From assembly GCA_963700745.1 (NCBI GenBank), contig CAVOYT010000003.1, forward strand, positions 124,001 to 188,000: 64,000 bases of DNA, written 5' to 3'. A program made the position numbers and the translations under genes. The number at the start of each line of letters is the position of its first letter. The stretch's first letter is position 1. The DNA comes from UBA10649 sp963700745 (GTDB taxonomy: Bacteria > Actinomycetota > Actinomycetes > S36-B12). Under the pieces are notes generated by a model, which saw only the letters and a list, made by a program, of their open reading frames with translations, had not been told where the DNA came from and did no database searches. Positions 26,568 through 36,036 of this stretch are shown here, in pieces.

Positions 26568-28088
26568 ATGAGGACCGTCAAGGGCCCGACCGACCACGTG
26601 GTCGTCGTCGGCGCCGGCCTGGCCGGGCTCTCGGCCGCCATGCGACTGGCCGGCGCCGGGCGAACGGTGACCGTGGTCGAGCGCGAGTCCATTCCGGGCG
26701 GCCGCGCCGGGCGGCTGGACATCGAGGTCCCGGACGGCACCTACCGCTTCGACACCGGCCCGACCGTGCTGACGATGCCCGACCTGATCGCCGACGCCTT
26801 CGACTGCCTCGGCGAGGAGATGTCGGACTGGCTGACCCTCGAGCCGGTCGCCCCGCTGTACCGCTCGTTCTACCCCGACGGCTCCGTGCTCGATGTCCAC
26901 TCCGACGTCGACCAGATGGCCGACGAGATCGATCGGGTGATCAGCCCCGAGGAGGCGGCCGGCTACCGCCGCGTACGTCGACTTCGTCTCGAAGCTCTAC
27001 CGGTACGAGATGAAGGACTTCATCGACCGCAACATCGACTCGCCGCTCGACCTGGTGACCCCCGACCTCGCGCGGCTGGTCGCCCTCGGCGGCTTCCGCA
27101 AGCTCGACGCCGAAGGTCCGCCAGTACCTCAAGGACCCGCGCACCGAGCGGATCTACTCCTTCCAGGCGATGTACGCCGGCGTCTCCCCCTACGACGCGC
27201 TCGCGATCTACGCCGTCATCGCCTACATGGACTCGGTCGCCGGCGTGTTCTTCCCCGAGGGCGGCATGCACGCCGTGCCCGCGGCGATGGCCGCCGCCGC
27301 CGAGAAGCACGGAGTCGAGTTCCGCTACGACACCGAGGTCACGTCGGTCGAGACGGTCGGCGACCGCGCCGTCGCCGTGCACACCGCGGACGGCGAGCGG
27401 ATTCCCGGCCGACGTCGTCGTCCTCAACCCCGACCTGCCGGTGGCCTACCGCGACCTGCTCGGCCGCGAGCCATGGTCGGTGCGCCGGCTGACGTACTCG
27501 CCGTCGTGCTTCCTGCTGCTGGCCGGGTCCACCGCGCAGTACTCCAAGATCGCGCACCACAACATCCACTTCGGGCGTTCATGGCAGGGCGTGTTCGACG
27601 AGCTGATCGACAAGCAGCGGCTGATGAGCGACCCGAGCATCCTGGTCACGAACCCGTCGCACTCCGATCCGTCGCTGGCACCGGACGGCAAGCAGATCTA
27701 CTACGTCCTGTTCCCCACGCCGAACCTCGACGCGCCCATCGACTGGCGGACCGAGGGCCCGCGCTACCGCGACGAGGTCGTCCGCACCCTGGAGCAGCGC
27801 GGGCTACGTCGGGCTTCGGCGACGCCATCGAGGTCGAGGACGTCACGACCCCCCTGGACTGGCAGGCTCGCGGCATGGAGCGCGGCGCCCCGTTCGCCTC
27901 GGCGCACTCGTTCTTCCAGACCGGGCCGTTCCGCCCCGGCAACCTGTGGGGCGAGAACGTCGTGTTCACCGGGTCGGGGACGCAGCCGGGCGTCGGCGTG
28001 CCGATGGTGCTCGTGTCCGGGCGGCTGGCCGCCGAGCGCGATCACGGGCCCGGACCCGTCCTACCGCTCCCGCGCCCGGCGCTGGTGA
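26568..28088 (+). CDS. crtI: phytoene desaturase CrtI (multiple frameshifts)
   Basis: FAD-dependent desaturase that converts phytoene to lycopene, about 505 residues once corrected. Seen: VVVVGAGLAGLSAAMRLAGA (FAD site), PGGRAGRLDIEVPDGTYRF, DTGPTVLTMPDLIADAF, MYAGVSPYDALAIYAVIAYM, FFPEGGMHAVPAAMAAAAEK and the C-terminal GTQPGVGVPMVLVSGRLAAE. Six single-base insertions (about 26972, 27113, 27405, 27806, 27818, 28041) restore one frame. The stop TGA overlaps the GTG of the mannosyltransferase. Compared with the copy at 21480, this one has the canonical CrtI C-terminal motif. Confidence 0.92.
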   Translation: MRTVKGPTDHVVVVGAGLAGLSAAMRLAGAGRTVTVVERESIPGGRAGRLDIEVPDGTYRFDTGPTVLTMPDLIADAFDCLGEEMSDWLTLEPVAPLYRSFYPDGSVLDVHSDVDQMADEIDRVISPEEAAGYRRVRRLRLEALPVRDEGLHRPQHRLAARPGDPRPRAAGRPRRLPQARRRRSASTSRTRAPSGSTPSRRCTPASPPTTRSRSTPSSPTWTRSPACSSPRAACTPCPRRWPPPPRSTESSSATTPRSRRSRRSATAPSPCTPRTASGFPADVVVLNPDLPVAYRDLLGREPWSVRRLTYSPSCFLLLAGSTAQYSKIAHHNIHFGRSWQGVFDELIDKQRLMSDPSILVTNPSHSDPSLAPDGKQIYYVLFPTPNLDAPIDWRTEGPRYRDEVVRTLEQRGLRRASATPSRSRTSRPPWTGRLAAWSAAPRSPRRTRSSRPGRSAPATCGARTSCSPGRGRSRASACRWCSCPGGWPPSAITGPDPSYRSRARRW

Positions 28089-29643
28089 GGCGACCGGCTC
28101 CCTTCGCCGTCCGGCACGGGCTCCCGGGCCTGGTCGGGAGCCTCCTCGTCGCCGTCGGCGCCCTCGGCATCGGCTGGCTTCCGCTGACCTCGAACATGCT
28201 CGACAACCCGCTCGTCAGCGCCCTGCGCGGCACCCTCGCCGGATCCCTCACGGCCCGCGGCCTTCGTCATCATCGGCCTCGCCGTGCTCCTCCAGGCCTG
28301 GCTGCTGCTCGGCTCCGAGCTCCTGTCGCGCGAGCCGGGGGCACCTGCGCCCTCCCTTCGTTCCGTGCTCGGGATCCTGGCCTTCTGGTCCGCTCCCCTG
28401 CTCCTGGCGCCCCCGATGTTCAGCCGGGACGTGTACTCCTACTACGTCCAGGGCCGGGTGTTCGACGCCGGCTACGACCCCACGACCATCGGCGATCGAC
28501 GTCATCCCCGGCTGGTTCGACGACGGCGCCGACCCCATGTGGGTCGAGTCACCGACGCCGTACGGCCCGCTGTTCCTGCTCGTCGAGCGCGCGGTCGCCG
28601 ACTTCGCGCATCCCAACGCCTACCTGGCCGCGCTCCTCTTCCGCCTGGTGGCCGTGCTCGGCGTCGCGCTGCTCGCCTACTACGTCCCGGTGCTCGCCCG
28701 GCTGCACGGGGTGAGCCCCGATCGCGCACTCTGGCTGGGCGTGCTCAACCCGATCGTCCTCATGCACTTCATCAGCGGCGCACACAACGACGCCCTCATG
28801 GTGGGCCTCGTGGTGACCGGACTCGCCCTCGCCGCCCAGCAGCGGTGCATCTGGGGTGCCGTCTCGGTGAGCCTGGCCGTCGCCGTCAAGCCGATCGCCC
28901 TCATCGCCCTGCCCTTCGTCGGCCTGCTGTGGTCCGGCCGAGACGGCACCTGGGTGGACCGGATCCGCTCGTGGGCCCTGTCCGGGCTCGCCCTCGTGAG
29001 CACCCTCGCCTCGGTCTTCCTCGTCGCCGACGCGGGGCGCGGGGTGGTCTCGGCCGCGTTCGGCACGCCGTCTGGCGTCCTCACCTGGCTGTCGCCCACG
29101 ACGGCGCTGGGCAAGCTGGTCGGCGGTGCCACCTCCCTGCTCGGCCTCACGGAGGACGCCACCGCGGCCCTGACCGTCATCCGGACGGCCGGAATCGTGG
29201 CGTCGCCATCGTCATCGTCGCCCTCCTCGTCCTGCGACCCGGCGGACGCAGCCCGGTGCGCGGCGCCGCCCTGGCTCTCGGCGCCGTCGTCGTGCTCGGC
29301 CCCGTCGTCCAGCCGTGGTACCTGCTGTGGTTCCTGCCGCTGTTCGCGGCGACCGGGTTGACCCGGCGCGAGCTGCGCGCGGTCGTCGTCCTCACGGCCG
29401 GCTTCACGGTGCACGGCATGATCGAGAGCTCCACCAACGCCGACAACCTGGCCGACGTGGCCGACATCCTCACCTACGTCGTGGCCTTCGCGGTCGTCGC
29501 CCTCGTCCTGCTGGCCTCCCCGCACGAGCGCCGCCTCGTGCTCGGACCCGACCAGCCAGGCGGCCCTGGAGCCGGCCACCCCCGAGGAGCAGGAACGGGC
29601 CGAGGCCATGACGTGGCCGCGTGGTGACAGGATTCCGGCGTGA
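28085..29643 (+). CDS. GT-C alpha-1,6-mannosyltransferase of the MptA/MptB type (frameshifted)
   Basis: Polytopic membrane glycosyltransferase (about 12 helices) that would use polyprenol-phosphate-mannose to extend an alpha-1,6 mannan. Family motifs: MFSRDVYSYYVQGRVFDAGY near residue 115, ESPTPYGPLFLLVERAVA near 155, VLNPIVLMHFISGAHNDALM near 220 and QPWYLLWFLPLFAATG near 410. Breaks near 28260, 28497, 29205 and 29560 are assumed. GTG start overlaps the crtI stop, and the corrected TGA (29641-29643) overlaps the crtB GTG. In mycobacteria mptA is next to a polyprenyl synthase and near pknL and aroG, as here, so it may serve lipoglycan synthesis rather than carotenoid glycosylation. Confidence 0.82.
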
Positions 29644-30598
29644 GCACCCGCGAGCTGGACGCCGCCGGCATCAGCGATCCACACCTGCGGGAGTCCTACG
29701 AGCGCTGCCGCGAGCTGAACGCCGCCCACGGCAAGACCTACTACCTCGCGACCCTGCTGCTGCCCCCGGCGAAGCGCCCCTACGTCCACGCCCTGTACGG
29801 ATTCGCGCGGTATGCCGACGAGATCGTCGACGACCTGTCGTCCACCCTGACCGAGCAGCAGAAGGCGGACTGGCTCGGCGAATGGGGCCGGACCTTCCTC
29901 GACGACGTCGACCGCGGCTACTCCGACGACGACGTGTGCCGGGCCGTCGTCGACACGGTGCTGCGCTGGGACATCCCCAAGGAGCACTTCGAGGCCTTCC
30001 TGCACTCGATGACCATGGACCTCACGGTCACCGAGTACGCCACCTACGACGATCTGTACGAGTACGTGTACGGGTCCGCCGCGGTGATCGGCCTGCAGAT
30101 GGTGCCCATCCTGGAGCCGACCGTCGCCGGAGGCGTACGACCGCGCCACCGACCTCGGCGTCGCGTTCCAGCTCGCCAACTTCGTGCGCGACGTCGGCGA
30201 GGACCTCGACCGCGGGCGCGTCTACCTGCCCCTCGACGAACTCGCGCTGTTCGGGGTCACGCGCGAGATGCTCGAGGAGCGCGTCGCGACGCCCGCGATC
30301 AAGCAGGCCCTCGCCTTCCAGGTCGAGCGGGTGCGGGAACTCGAGGAGCGGTCGCGGCCCGGAGTCGAGATGCTGCACCCGAGTTCGCGCGACTGCATCG
30401 AGGCGGCTCGCGTCCTGTACTGCGGGATCGTCGACGAGGTCGAGAGCCGCGACTACGAGGTGTTCGCGACCCGGGCGACGGTGCCGATGCGGCGGCGGCT
30501 CGCGGTCGCCGGCCCGGCCTGGGTCCGCGCGGTGCGGGCCCGTCGCCGGTTCCCCGACGGCACGGCCGGTCGGCGCACCGAACCCCCCTGCCGGCTAG
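29640..30598 (+). CDS. crtB: phytoene synthase CrtB (two frameshifts)
   Basis: Condenses two GGPP to phytoene. Squalene/phytoene synthase motifs: KTYYLATLLLPPAKRPYVHA near residue 31, GFARYADEIVDDL near 56 (first Asp-rich motif), GSAAVIGLQMVPI, and AFQLANFVRDVGEDLDRGR near 180 (second Asp-rich motif). One extra G near 30135 and one extra C in a C run near 30588 are assumed; the corrected end is TEPPAG with TAG at 30596-30598. The GTG start overlaps the mannosyltransferase. Its stop lies in the same CTAG as the stop of the convergent crtYd. Confidence 0.92.
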
Positions 30599-30985
30599 CC
30601 CGGATCCTCGCCGCGCCAGATCGGCGGTCCGGCGATCGGCGTGCGGTCGACTCCTCGGCGACCCCACAGCACCCACAGGCTCAGCGACAGCAGCACCAGC
30701 GCGAAGCCGAAGAGGAGGTCCTCCACCGGGGCGAAGGCGAGCCGGCCGTCCCCGATGAACGGCGGCGCGCCGGTCTCGGGCGAGGTTCCTCCGATGATGG
30801 CCGCACCGTCGTACCGGACGATGCCGAAACCCGGTGAACATGCCGTTGGTGACCAGCTGGAAGAACACGATGATCGCGTAGGACGTCCAGAAGACCCGAC
30901 GGCGCACCAGCCTCGTGCGCAGGACCAGCAGGTCCAGCACCACGGCGAGGACGACGGCCAGGATCCCCAGGCTCGTGTAGGTCAT
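30595..30985 (-). CDS. crtYd: lycopene cyclase subunit, CrtYd-type (one frameshift)
   Basis: Small membrane protein (about 129 residues) of the heterodimeric lycopene cyclase family. It starts MTYTSLGILAVVLAVVLDLL and continues VFWTSYAIIVFFQLVTNGMF. After one inserted base near 30830 comes FAPVEDLLFGFALVLLSLSL, the PxED/E signature of the family, then WGRRGVDRTPI and WRGEDPG. With CrtYc it forms a beta- or epsilon-cyclase that closes lycopene ends. The ATG overlaps the crtYc stop (ATGA). Confidence 0.85.
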
Positions 30986-31351
30986 CGGATCGCCTCCGTC
31001 TCGCCCGGGGTGGCACCCGGGTCCTCGTCGCCGACCCGCCAGTGCCTCTTGACGCTGCGCACCGCCTCCAGGGTGAGGACCGACGCGAGCGGGATCGCGA
31101 TGAAGAACAGCACCTCGTCCAGCGGCACCGACCCGGGTAGGTAGACCCCGAGGATGCGGTCGAGGTCGAAGTGCCAGTGACCCTGCGCGACGGCGTACGC
31201 GTCCCAGGCGAAGAAGACGAGCACCACGGGCACGATCGGTGAGGACGAGGCGCCGCCAGCGCCGCAGGACGCGGGTGCGCAGGGCCACCTCGAGCCACAG
31301 GCACCCGACGAGCACGAATGCGAGAATCGCGACGTAGGACAGGCGGGCCAC
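30982..31351 (-). CDS. crtYc: lycopene cyclase subunit, CrtYc-type (one frameshift)
   Basis: Partner of CrtYd, about 122 residues with three helices. Start VARLSYVAILAFVLVGCLWL at GTG 31351, with GAGAGGA upstream. After an indel near 31235 come VPVVLVFFAWDAYAVAQGHW, YLPGSVPLDEVLFFIAIPLA (PxDE motif) and SVKRHWRVGDEDPG. It precedes crtYd and is divergent from the NadR-like gene. Whether one or both lycopene ends are cyclised depends on this enzyme; a monocyclic product fits the cruF genes nearby. Confidence 0.85.
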
Positions 31352-31391
31352 CCGCCCATCCTCTCGCGCGGGGCTCAGGAGGTGACGACGC

Positions 31392-31936
31392 ATGGCCGCA
31401 CCGGCCGACCCGCCCCTGCGCATCGGCCTGATCGGCGGCGAGTGCACGGGCAAGACGCAGCCTCGCCGAGGCCCTCGCGGAGCGGCTGCCCGCGTGCCGG
31501 GTGCGACGAGGTCCTCAGGGAGGTGACCGCCCGGGAGGGCCGCCCGCCCCGTCAGGACGAGCAGGCCGCCATCCTGGCCGCGCAGCAGGCCCGCGAGGAC
31601 GACGCCGCCCGTTCCTGCCACCTGCCCTGGCTGGTCGCCGATCCGGCACCCCTCATGACGGCCGTCTACAGCCGCCTGTACTTCGACGACGACTCCCTGA
31701 TGGCCCCGGCGGTCGATCTCGCCACCGGGTACGCACTCGTCGTCTGGTGCGCGGACGACGTCCCCTGGACCCCGGACGGGACCCAGCGCGACGGGCCCGA
31801 TCTCCGGTCCCGCGCGGACGCGATCATCGCTGAGACGGTTCGCGAGCACCTCGAGCCCCGCGGGGTGCACGTCCTACGGGTCCACGGCCCGGTCGAGGAG
31901 CGGGTAGCGCTGGTGAGGAGGGCGTGGCAACCCTGA
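31392..31936 (+). CDS. P-loop ATPase/kinase, NadR-like (two frameshifts)
   Basis: A 180-residue P-loop NTPase with Walker A GLIGGECTGKT at residue 13, then SLAEALAERLPACRVDEVLR, EGRPPRQDEQAAILAAQQAR, and YSRLYFDDDSL. The pattern resembles the ribosylnicotinamide-kinase domain of NadR and related AAA proteins; a role in NAD salvage is possible but not shown. Two extra bases near 31458 and 31503 break the frame. The ATG at 31392 has AGGAGGTGA upstream. Divergent from crtYc, followed by the Ser/Thr kinase gene. Confidence 0.7.
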
Positions 31937-31954
31937 CGTCCCCGCGGGCCAACC

Positions 31955-31960
31955 TAGACT
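31955..31960 (+). promoter_or_regulatory. -10 box of leaderless promoter (PASTA kinase)
   Basis: TAGACT, 7 bases before the GTG at 31968; identical to the box at 19514. Confidence 0.65.
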
Positions 31961-31967
31961 CGCAAGG

Positions 31968-33904
31968 GTGGAGACGTCTGGTCAGGACGGTCTCGTCGGC
32001 ACGACCGTCGACGGCCGGTATCGGGTGCTCTCCCTGCTTGCCCGGGGTGGGATGGCGACCGTCTACGAGGCGCTCGACCTGCGCCTGGACCGGGTCGTGG
32101 CCCTCAAGATCATGCACCCGCACCTGGCTCACGACCAGGCGTTCGTCTCCCGATTCCAGCGTGAGGCCAAGGCCGCGGCGAGGCTGACCCATGGCCACGT
32201 GGTGGCGGTCTACGACCAGGGTTCGGATGGCCCGCTGATCTATCTGGCGATGGAGTACGTCCCCGGGCGCACCCTTCGCGACGTGCTGCGCCAGTACGGC
32301 CCGCTGACGTCCGAGCAGGCCCTGGTCTTCCTCGACCCGGTCCTGGAGGCGCTTGGCGGCGGCGCACGCGGCCGGCTTCGTCCACCGAGACATCAAGCCC
32401 GAGAACGTGCTCATCTCCGATGACGGCAGGGTCAAGGTCGCGGACTTCGGCCTGGCGAGGGCGGTCGAGGCGGACGGCCAGAGCGTGACCCAGGGGATGA
32501 TCATCGGCACCGTCGCCTACCTCTCCCCGGAGCAGGTCGAGCGCGGCGAGGCCGACGGCCGATCGGACGTCTACGCGGCCGGGATCCTGCTCTACGAGAT
32601 GATCACCGGCCAGGTGCCGCACGCCGGCGAGAGCCCGCTCAGCGTCGCGTACCAGCACGTCAACAGCGACGTGCCCCCGCCGTCGGGCGTCGTCGGGGCC
32701 ATCCCGCCCGACGTCGATGCGCTCGTCGTCACGGCAACGCGGCGCGATCCCTCCCTCCGCTACCAGAACGCCATGGACTTCCTGGCCGATGTCCGCCGGG
32801 TCCGCTCGTCGCTGCCGCCGCCCCGCCCGTTCGTCGACACGCAGGACACCCTCGTCGTCGACGTCGGCATGGCCTCGCAGCTGGCCGCCGGCCGGCCGGT
32901 CACGCCGCTCACTGCCGGCGGCCCGCCCACGCCGCGGACCTCGGCGTCGTCGCGCGCCCCCTCGCCGTCCGCGGGCAACGTCACCCGGCCCACGGAGGCT
33001 CCCGTTCGGTACCGGCGCAGCCGCGCGCCCCTGTTCATCGTCCTGCTCGTCCTGGCCGTCCTGGCCACGGCCTTCGGCGCCTGGTACCTCGCGGCCGGCC
33101 CCGGGAAGACCGTCGAGATGCCCGACGTCGTGGCGTCGTCCATCGACGATGCCCAGGCAGCCGTTTCCGCAGTCGGACTGACCCTCGAGGTCGCCGGGCA
33201 GCAGTACAGCGAGGAGGTGCCCGCCGACTCGGTCATCAGCACCGACCCGGCGCCTGGTGAGGGCGTCCGGGTCGACAGCACGGTGACCGCTGTCGTCTCG
33301 CAGGGACCCGAACGCTACGACGTGCCCGCGGTCAAGGGGCTGTCGCAGGCCGCGGGCTCCGACGCCATCGCGGCGGCCAACCTGGCGGTGGGATCGATCA
33401 AGGAGTCCTTCGACGACAAGGTCGCGGCCGGCGAGATCGTCTCCTCCGACCCCAAGGCCGGGTCCAGCGTGAAGCCCGCCACCCCCGTCGACCTGGTCGT
33501 GAGCAAGGGTCCCGCGCCGGTCCCCGTCCCCAAGGTCGAGGGCCGCAAGGTCAACGCCGCCAAGAACGCCCTCTCCGACGCGGGTCTCAAGGTCCGCCGT
33601 GACCCAGGAGTTCTCCGAGACCGTCAAGGACGGCGTCGTCATCTCGGTCAAGCCCAAGGAGGGCAAGATCGTCGACTCGGGGAGCCGGGTCAGCCTCGTC
33701 GTCTCCAAGGGGCCGCCCCCGGTGACCGTGCCGAACCTGGTGGACATGCCGCGCGACAAGGCGATCAGCACGCTGCGTGGCCTGGGGTTGCGGGCGAACG
33801 TCGTCGAGGGTGACTTCAGTCCCCTCAACCGCGTCATCAGCCAGGATCCGGCCGCCGGAAAGAGGATCCCCAAGGGCAGCACCGTGACGATCCGGATCAT
33901 CTGA
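31968..33904 (+). CDS. Ser/Thr protein kinase with PASTA domains (two frameshifts)
   Basis: Membrane Hanks-type kinase of the Stk1/PknB class, about 645 residues. Kinase domain: Gly loop ARGGMATVYEA near residue 27, Lys in VVALKIM near 46, catalytic GFVHRDIKPENVLI, DFGLARA, and TVAYLSPEQVERGEADGRSD. A membrane helix (PLFIVLLVLAVLATAFGAW) near residue 350 is followed by four PASTA repeats beginning MPDVVAS, VPAVKGL, VPKVEGR and VPNLVDM, which bind muropeptides. Breaks near 32350 and 33600 are single insertions. It should regulate wall growth or division. The position between a polyprenyl synthase/mannosyltransferase and DAHP synthase parallels mycobacterial pknL. Confidence 0.93.
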
Positions 33905-33935
33905 CGTCGGCGCCCGCCGGCGGCGGTTCGCACGG

Positions 33936-33941
33936 CAGACT
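33936..33941 (+). promoter_or_regulatory. -10 box of leaderless promoter (ALDH operon)
   Basis: CAGACT, 6 bases before the ATG at 33948; the same hexamer and spacing as ctaE. Confidence 0.55.
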
Positions 33942-33947
33942 GCGCCC

Positions 33948-35468
33948 ATGACGACTGCTGACCTCACCGATCTCGCCCGAACCGCCCTGACCGCCTGCGG
34001 AGTCCCCGAGACCGCCGCCGAAAGAGCATCACGGATCGTGGCCCGCTCGCCGATCAGCGGTGCGGAACTGCTCGCGGTACCAGCGGTCGACGCGCAGGGA
34101 ATGTCCGACCTCGTCGATCGTTCTCAGGTCGCCTTCCTGCAGTGGCGGAGCGTTCCGGCGCCGGTGCGGGGCTTCCTCATCAAGGCCTACGGACGCCTGC
34201 TTGAGCAGCACAAGGAGGATCTTGCGGACCTCGTGACGCTGGAGGTGGGCAAGATCCGATCCGAGGCTCTGGGCGAGATCCAGGAGATGATCGATATCTG
34301 CGACTTCGCCGTGGGCCTGTCCCGGCAGCTCGAGGGCCGGACGATGCCATCCGAGCGGCCCGGGCACCGGCTGATGGAGACCTGGCATCCGCGCGGGGTC
34401 GTGGGCGTCATCTCTGCCTTCAACTTCCCAGCGGCCGTGTGGGCCTGGAACACCGCGATCGCGCTGGTCTGCGGCAACTCCGTGGTGTGGAAGCCGTCCG
34501 AGCTCGCCCCGCTCACGGCGCTTGCCTGTTCGACCCTGCTCGATCGCGCCATCACCGACCAGGGTGCACCCGAGGACCTGCATCTCCTGGCCCTGGCCGA
34601 GCGCGATGCGGGCCCGGCGCTCGTCGACAACCCATTGGTCGCGGTCATCAGCGCCACGGGCTCCGAGCGCATGGGTGCGGAGGTCGGCCCACGCGTCGCC
34701 GCACGCTTCGGTCACGCGATCCTCGAACTCGGCGGCAACAACGCCGCGATCGTGGCACCCTCGGCGGACCTGGAGCTGGCGGTGCGCGGCATCGTGTTCG
34801 CCGCCGCCGGCACCGCGGGCCAGCGGTGCACCTCGCTGCGACGCGTCATCGCGCATGAGTCCATCGTCGACGATCTCGTCGCGCGGATCGCCGCGGTCTA
34901 CGGCCGCCTGCCCGTGGGCAGTCCGCTCGACGCCGACACCCTCGTCGGCCCGTTGGTCAGTGAAGCCGCCTTCGAACGAATGCAGGAGGCCATCGCCGAG
35001 GCGGTCGCCGGGGGCGGCACGCTGGTCGTCGGCGGGGAGCGCGTGCCCGTGGCGGACTATCCCGACGGCTACTACGTGCGGCCGGCCCTCGTGCGCATGC
35101 CGGCACAGTCGGACGTGGTACGTCGCGAGACCTTCGCCCCGCTCCTGTACGTCATGACGTACCGGGACCTCGATGAGGCCATCGCCCTGCAGAACGGCGT
35201 CCCCCAGGGCCTGTCGTCGAGCATCTTCACCCTCGACCAGCGCGAGGCCGAGACGTTCATGTCGGCCGCAGGCTCCGACTGCGGGATCGTCAACGTCAAC
35301 ATCGGAACGTCCGGCGCGGAGATCGGCGGCGCCTTCGGCGGCGAGAAGTCCACCGGGGGCGGCCGCGAGTCCGGATCGGATGCCTGGCGCGGCTACATGC
35401 GACGCGCGACGAACACCATCAACTACTCCCACGACCTTCCGCTGGCCCAGGGGGTGAACTTCGGATGA
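33948..35468 (+). CDS. aldehyde dehydrogenase, ALDH7 (alpha-aminoadipic semialdehyde dehydrogenase-like)
   Basis: Unbroken 506-residue NAD(P)-dependent aldehyde dehydrogenase. Seen: GVISAFNFPAAVWAWNTAIA near residue 148, the general-base Glu in AILELGGNNAAI near 262, the catalytic Cys in AAGTAGQRCTSLRR near 290, and the ALDH7-specific C-terminal GGEKSTGGGRESGSDAWRGY and RRATNTINYS. ALDH7 enzymes oxidise alpha-aminoadipic semialdehyde (lysine and pipecolate breakdown) or betaine aldehyde. It overlaps the DUF1801 gene by 4 bases and heads an operon with an amine oxidase, so amino-acid catabolism is likely. Confidence 0.9.
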   Translation: MTTADLTDLARTALTACGVPETAAERASRIVARSPISGAELLAVPAVDAQGMSDLVDRSQVAFLQWRSVPAPVRGFLIKAYGRLLEQHKEDLADLVTLEVGKIRSEALGEIQEMIDICDFAVGLSRQLEGRTMPSERPGHRLMETWHPRGVVGVISAFNFPAAVWAWNTAIALVCGNSVVWKPSELAPLTALACSTLLDRAITDQGAPEDLHLLALAERDAGPALVDNPLVAVISATGSERMGAEVGPRVAARFGHAILELGGNNAAIVAPSADLELAVRGIVFAAAGTAGQRCTSLRRVIAHESIVDDLVARIAAVYGRLPVGSPLDADTLVGPLVSEAAFERMQEAIAEAVAGGGTLVVGGERVPVADYPDGYYVRPALVRMPAQSDVVRRETFAPLLYVMTYRDLDEAIALQNGVPQGLSSSIFTLDQREAETFMSAAGSDCGIVNVNIGTSGAEIGGAFGGEKSTGGGRESGSDAWRGYMRRATNTINYSHDLPLAQGVNFG

Positions 35469-36034
35469 CGGCTATCGATGACCACCTCGAGAACTTCGAG
35501 GATCCCCAGCGCTCAGCCCTGGCCGGCGCCGTGGCCGTGATCCGAACGACGCTGCCCGGGGCCATCGAGGTCATGTCGTACGGGATGCCGACCTTCAAGC
35601 TCGGCGGCGAATCCGGGGTGGCCGTGATCGGCCTCGACGGCTTCACTCGGCACAACAGCATCTTCCCGTACAGCGGCGGCGTCCTCACGGAGTTCGCCAA
35701 GCAGTTGGAGCCCTACGTGCAGACGAAGGGCTCGATCCACTTCGCCATCGACCGGCCGTTCCCCGCCCCCTTGCTCAAGCGCATCCTCAAGACCCGCATC
35801 GCCGAGATCAACGCGACCTACCCCAAGAAGTCCGGCGACACCAGGGAGTTCTACGACAACGGCTTCCTGAAGATGTCGGGGAAGGTCAGGGACGACCAGA
35901 TGCACGGCCACTGGGAATGGTTCCGCCGCGACGGCTCGATCCTGCGGTCCGGCTCCTTCAAGGCCGGTGTCCAGGTCGGGGAGTGGACCACGTTCGACCG
36001 CGCTGGCGCGCCGCTCAAGGTGACCCGGTTCTGA
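35465..36034 (+). CDS. DUF1801 domain protein fused to a MORN-like C-terminal module
   Basis: A 189-residue protein. Residues 1-115 are DUF1801 (VIRTTLPGAIEVMSYGMPTF, GLDGFTRHNSIFPYSGGVL, GSIHFAIDRPFPAPLLKRIL). Residues 125-189 look like MORN/YwqK-type repeats: REFYDNGFLKMSGKVRDDQM, HGHWEWFRRDGSILRSGSF and QVGEWTTFDRAGAPLKV. DUF1801 is of unknown function; MORN-like repeats are often scaffolds. Coupled to the ALDH gene by ATGA, and 2 bases before the oxidase gene. The fusion is unbroken by frameshift. Confidence 0.8.
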   Translation: MTAIDDHLENFEDPQRSALAGAVAVIRTTLPGAIEVMSYGMPTFKLGGESGVAVIGLDGFTRHNSIFPYSGGVLTEFAKQLEPYVQTKGSIHFAIDRPFPAPLLKRILKTRIAEINATYPKKSGDTREFYDNGFLKMSGKVRDDQMHGHWEWFRRDGSILRSGSFKAGVQVGEWTTFDRAGAPLKVTRF

Positions 36035-36036
36035 CC

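Noticed and set aside
26568..33904. Programmed ribosomal frameshifting in crtI, mptA-like, crtB and kinase genes
   Set aside because: Too many shifts per gene, no common slippery sequence or downstream structure, and the required shift is nearly always the removal of one extra base. Sequence error explains all of them.
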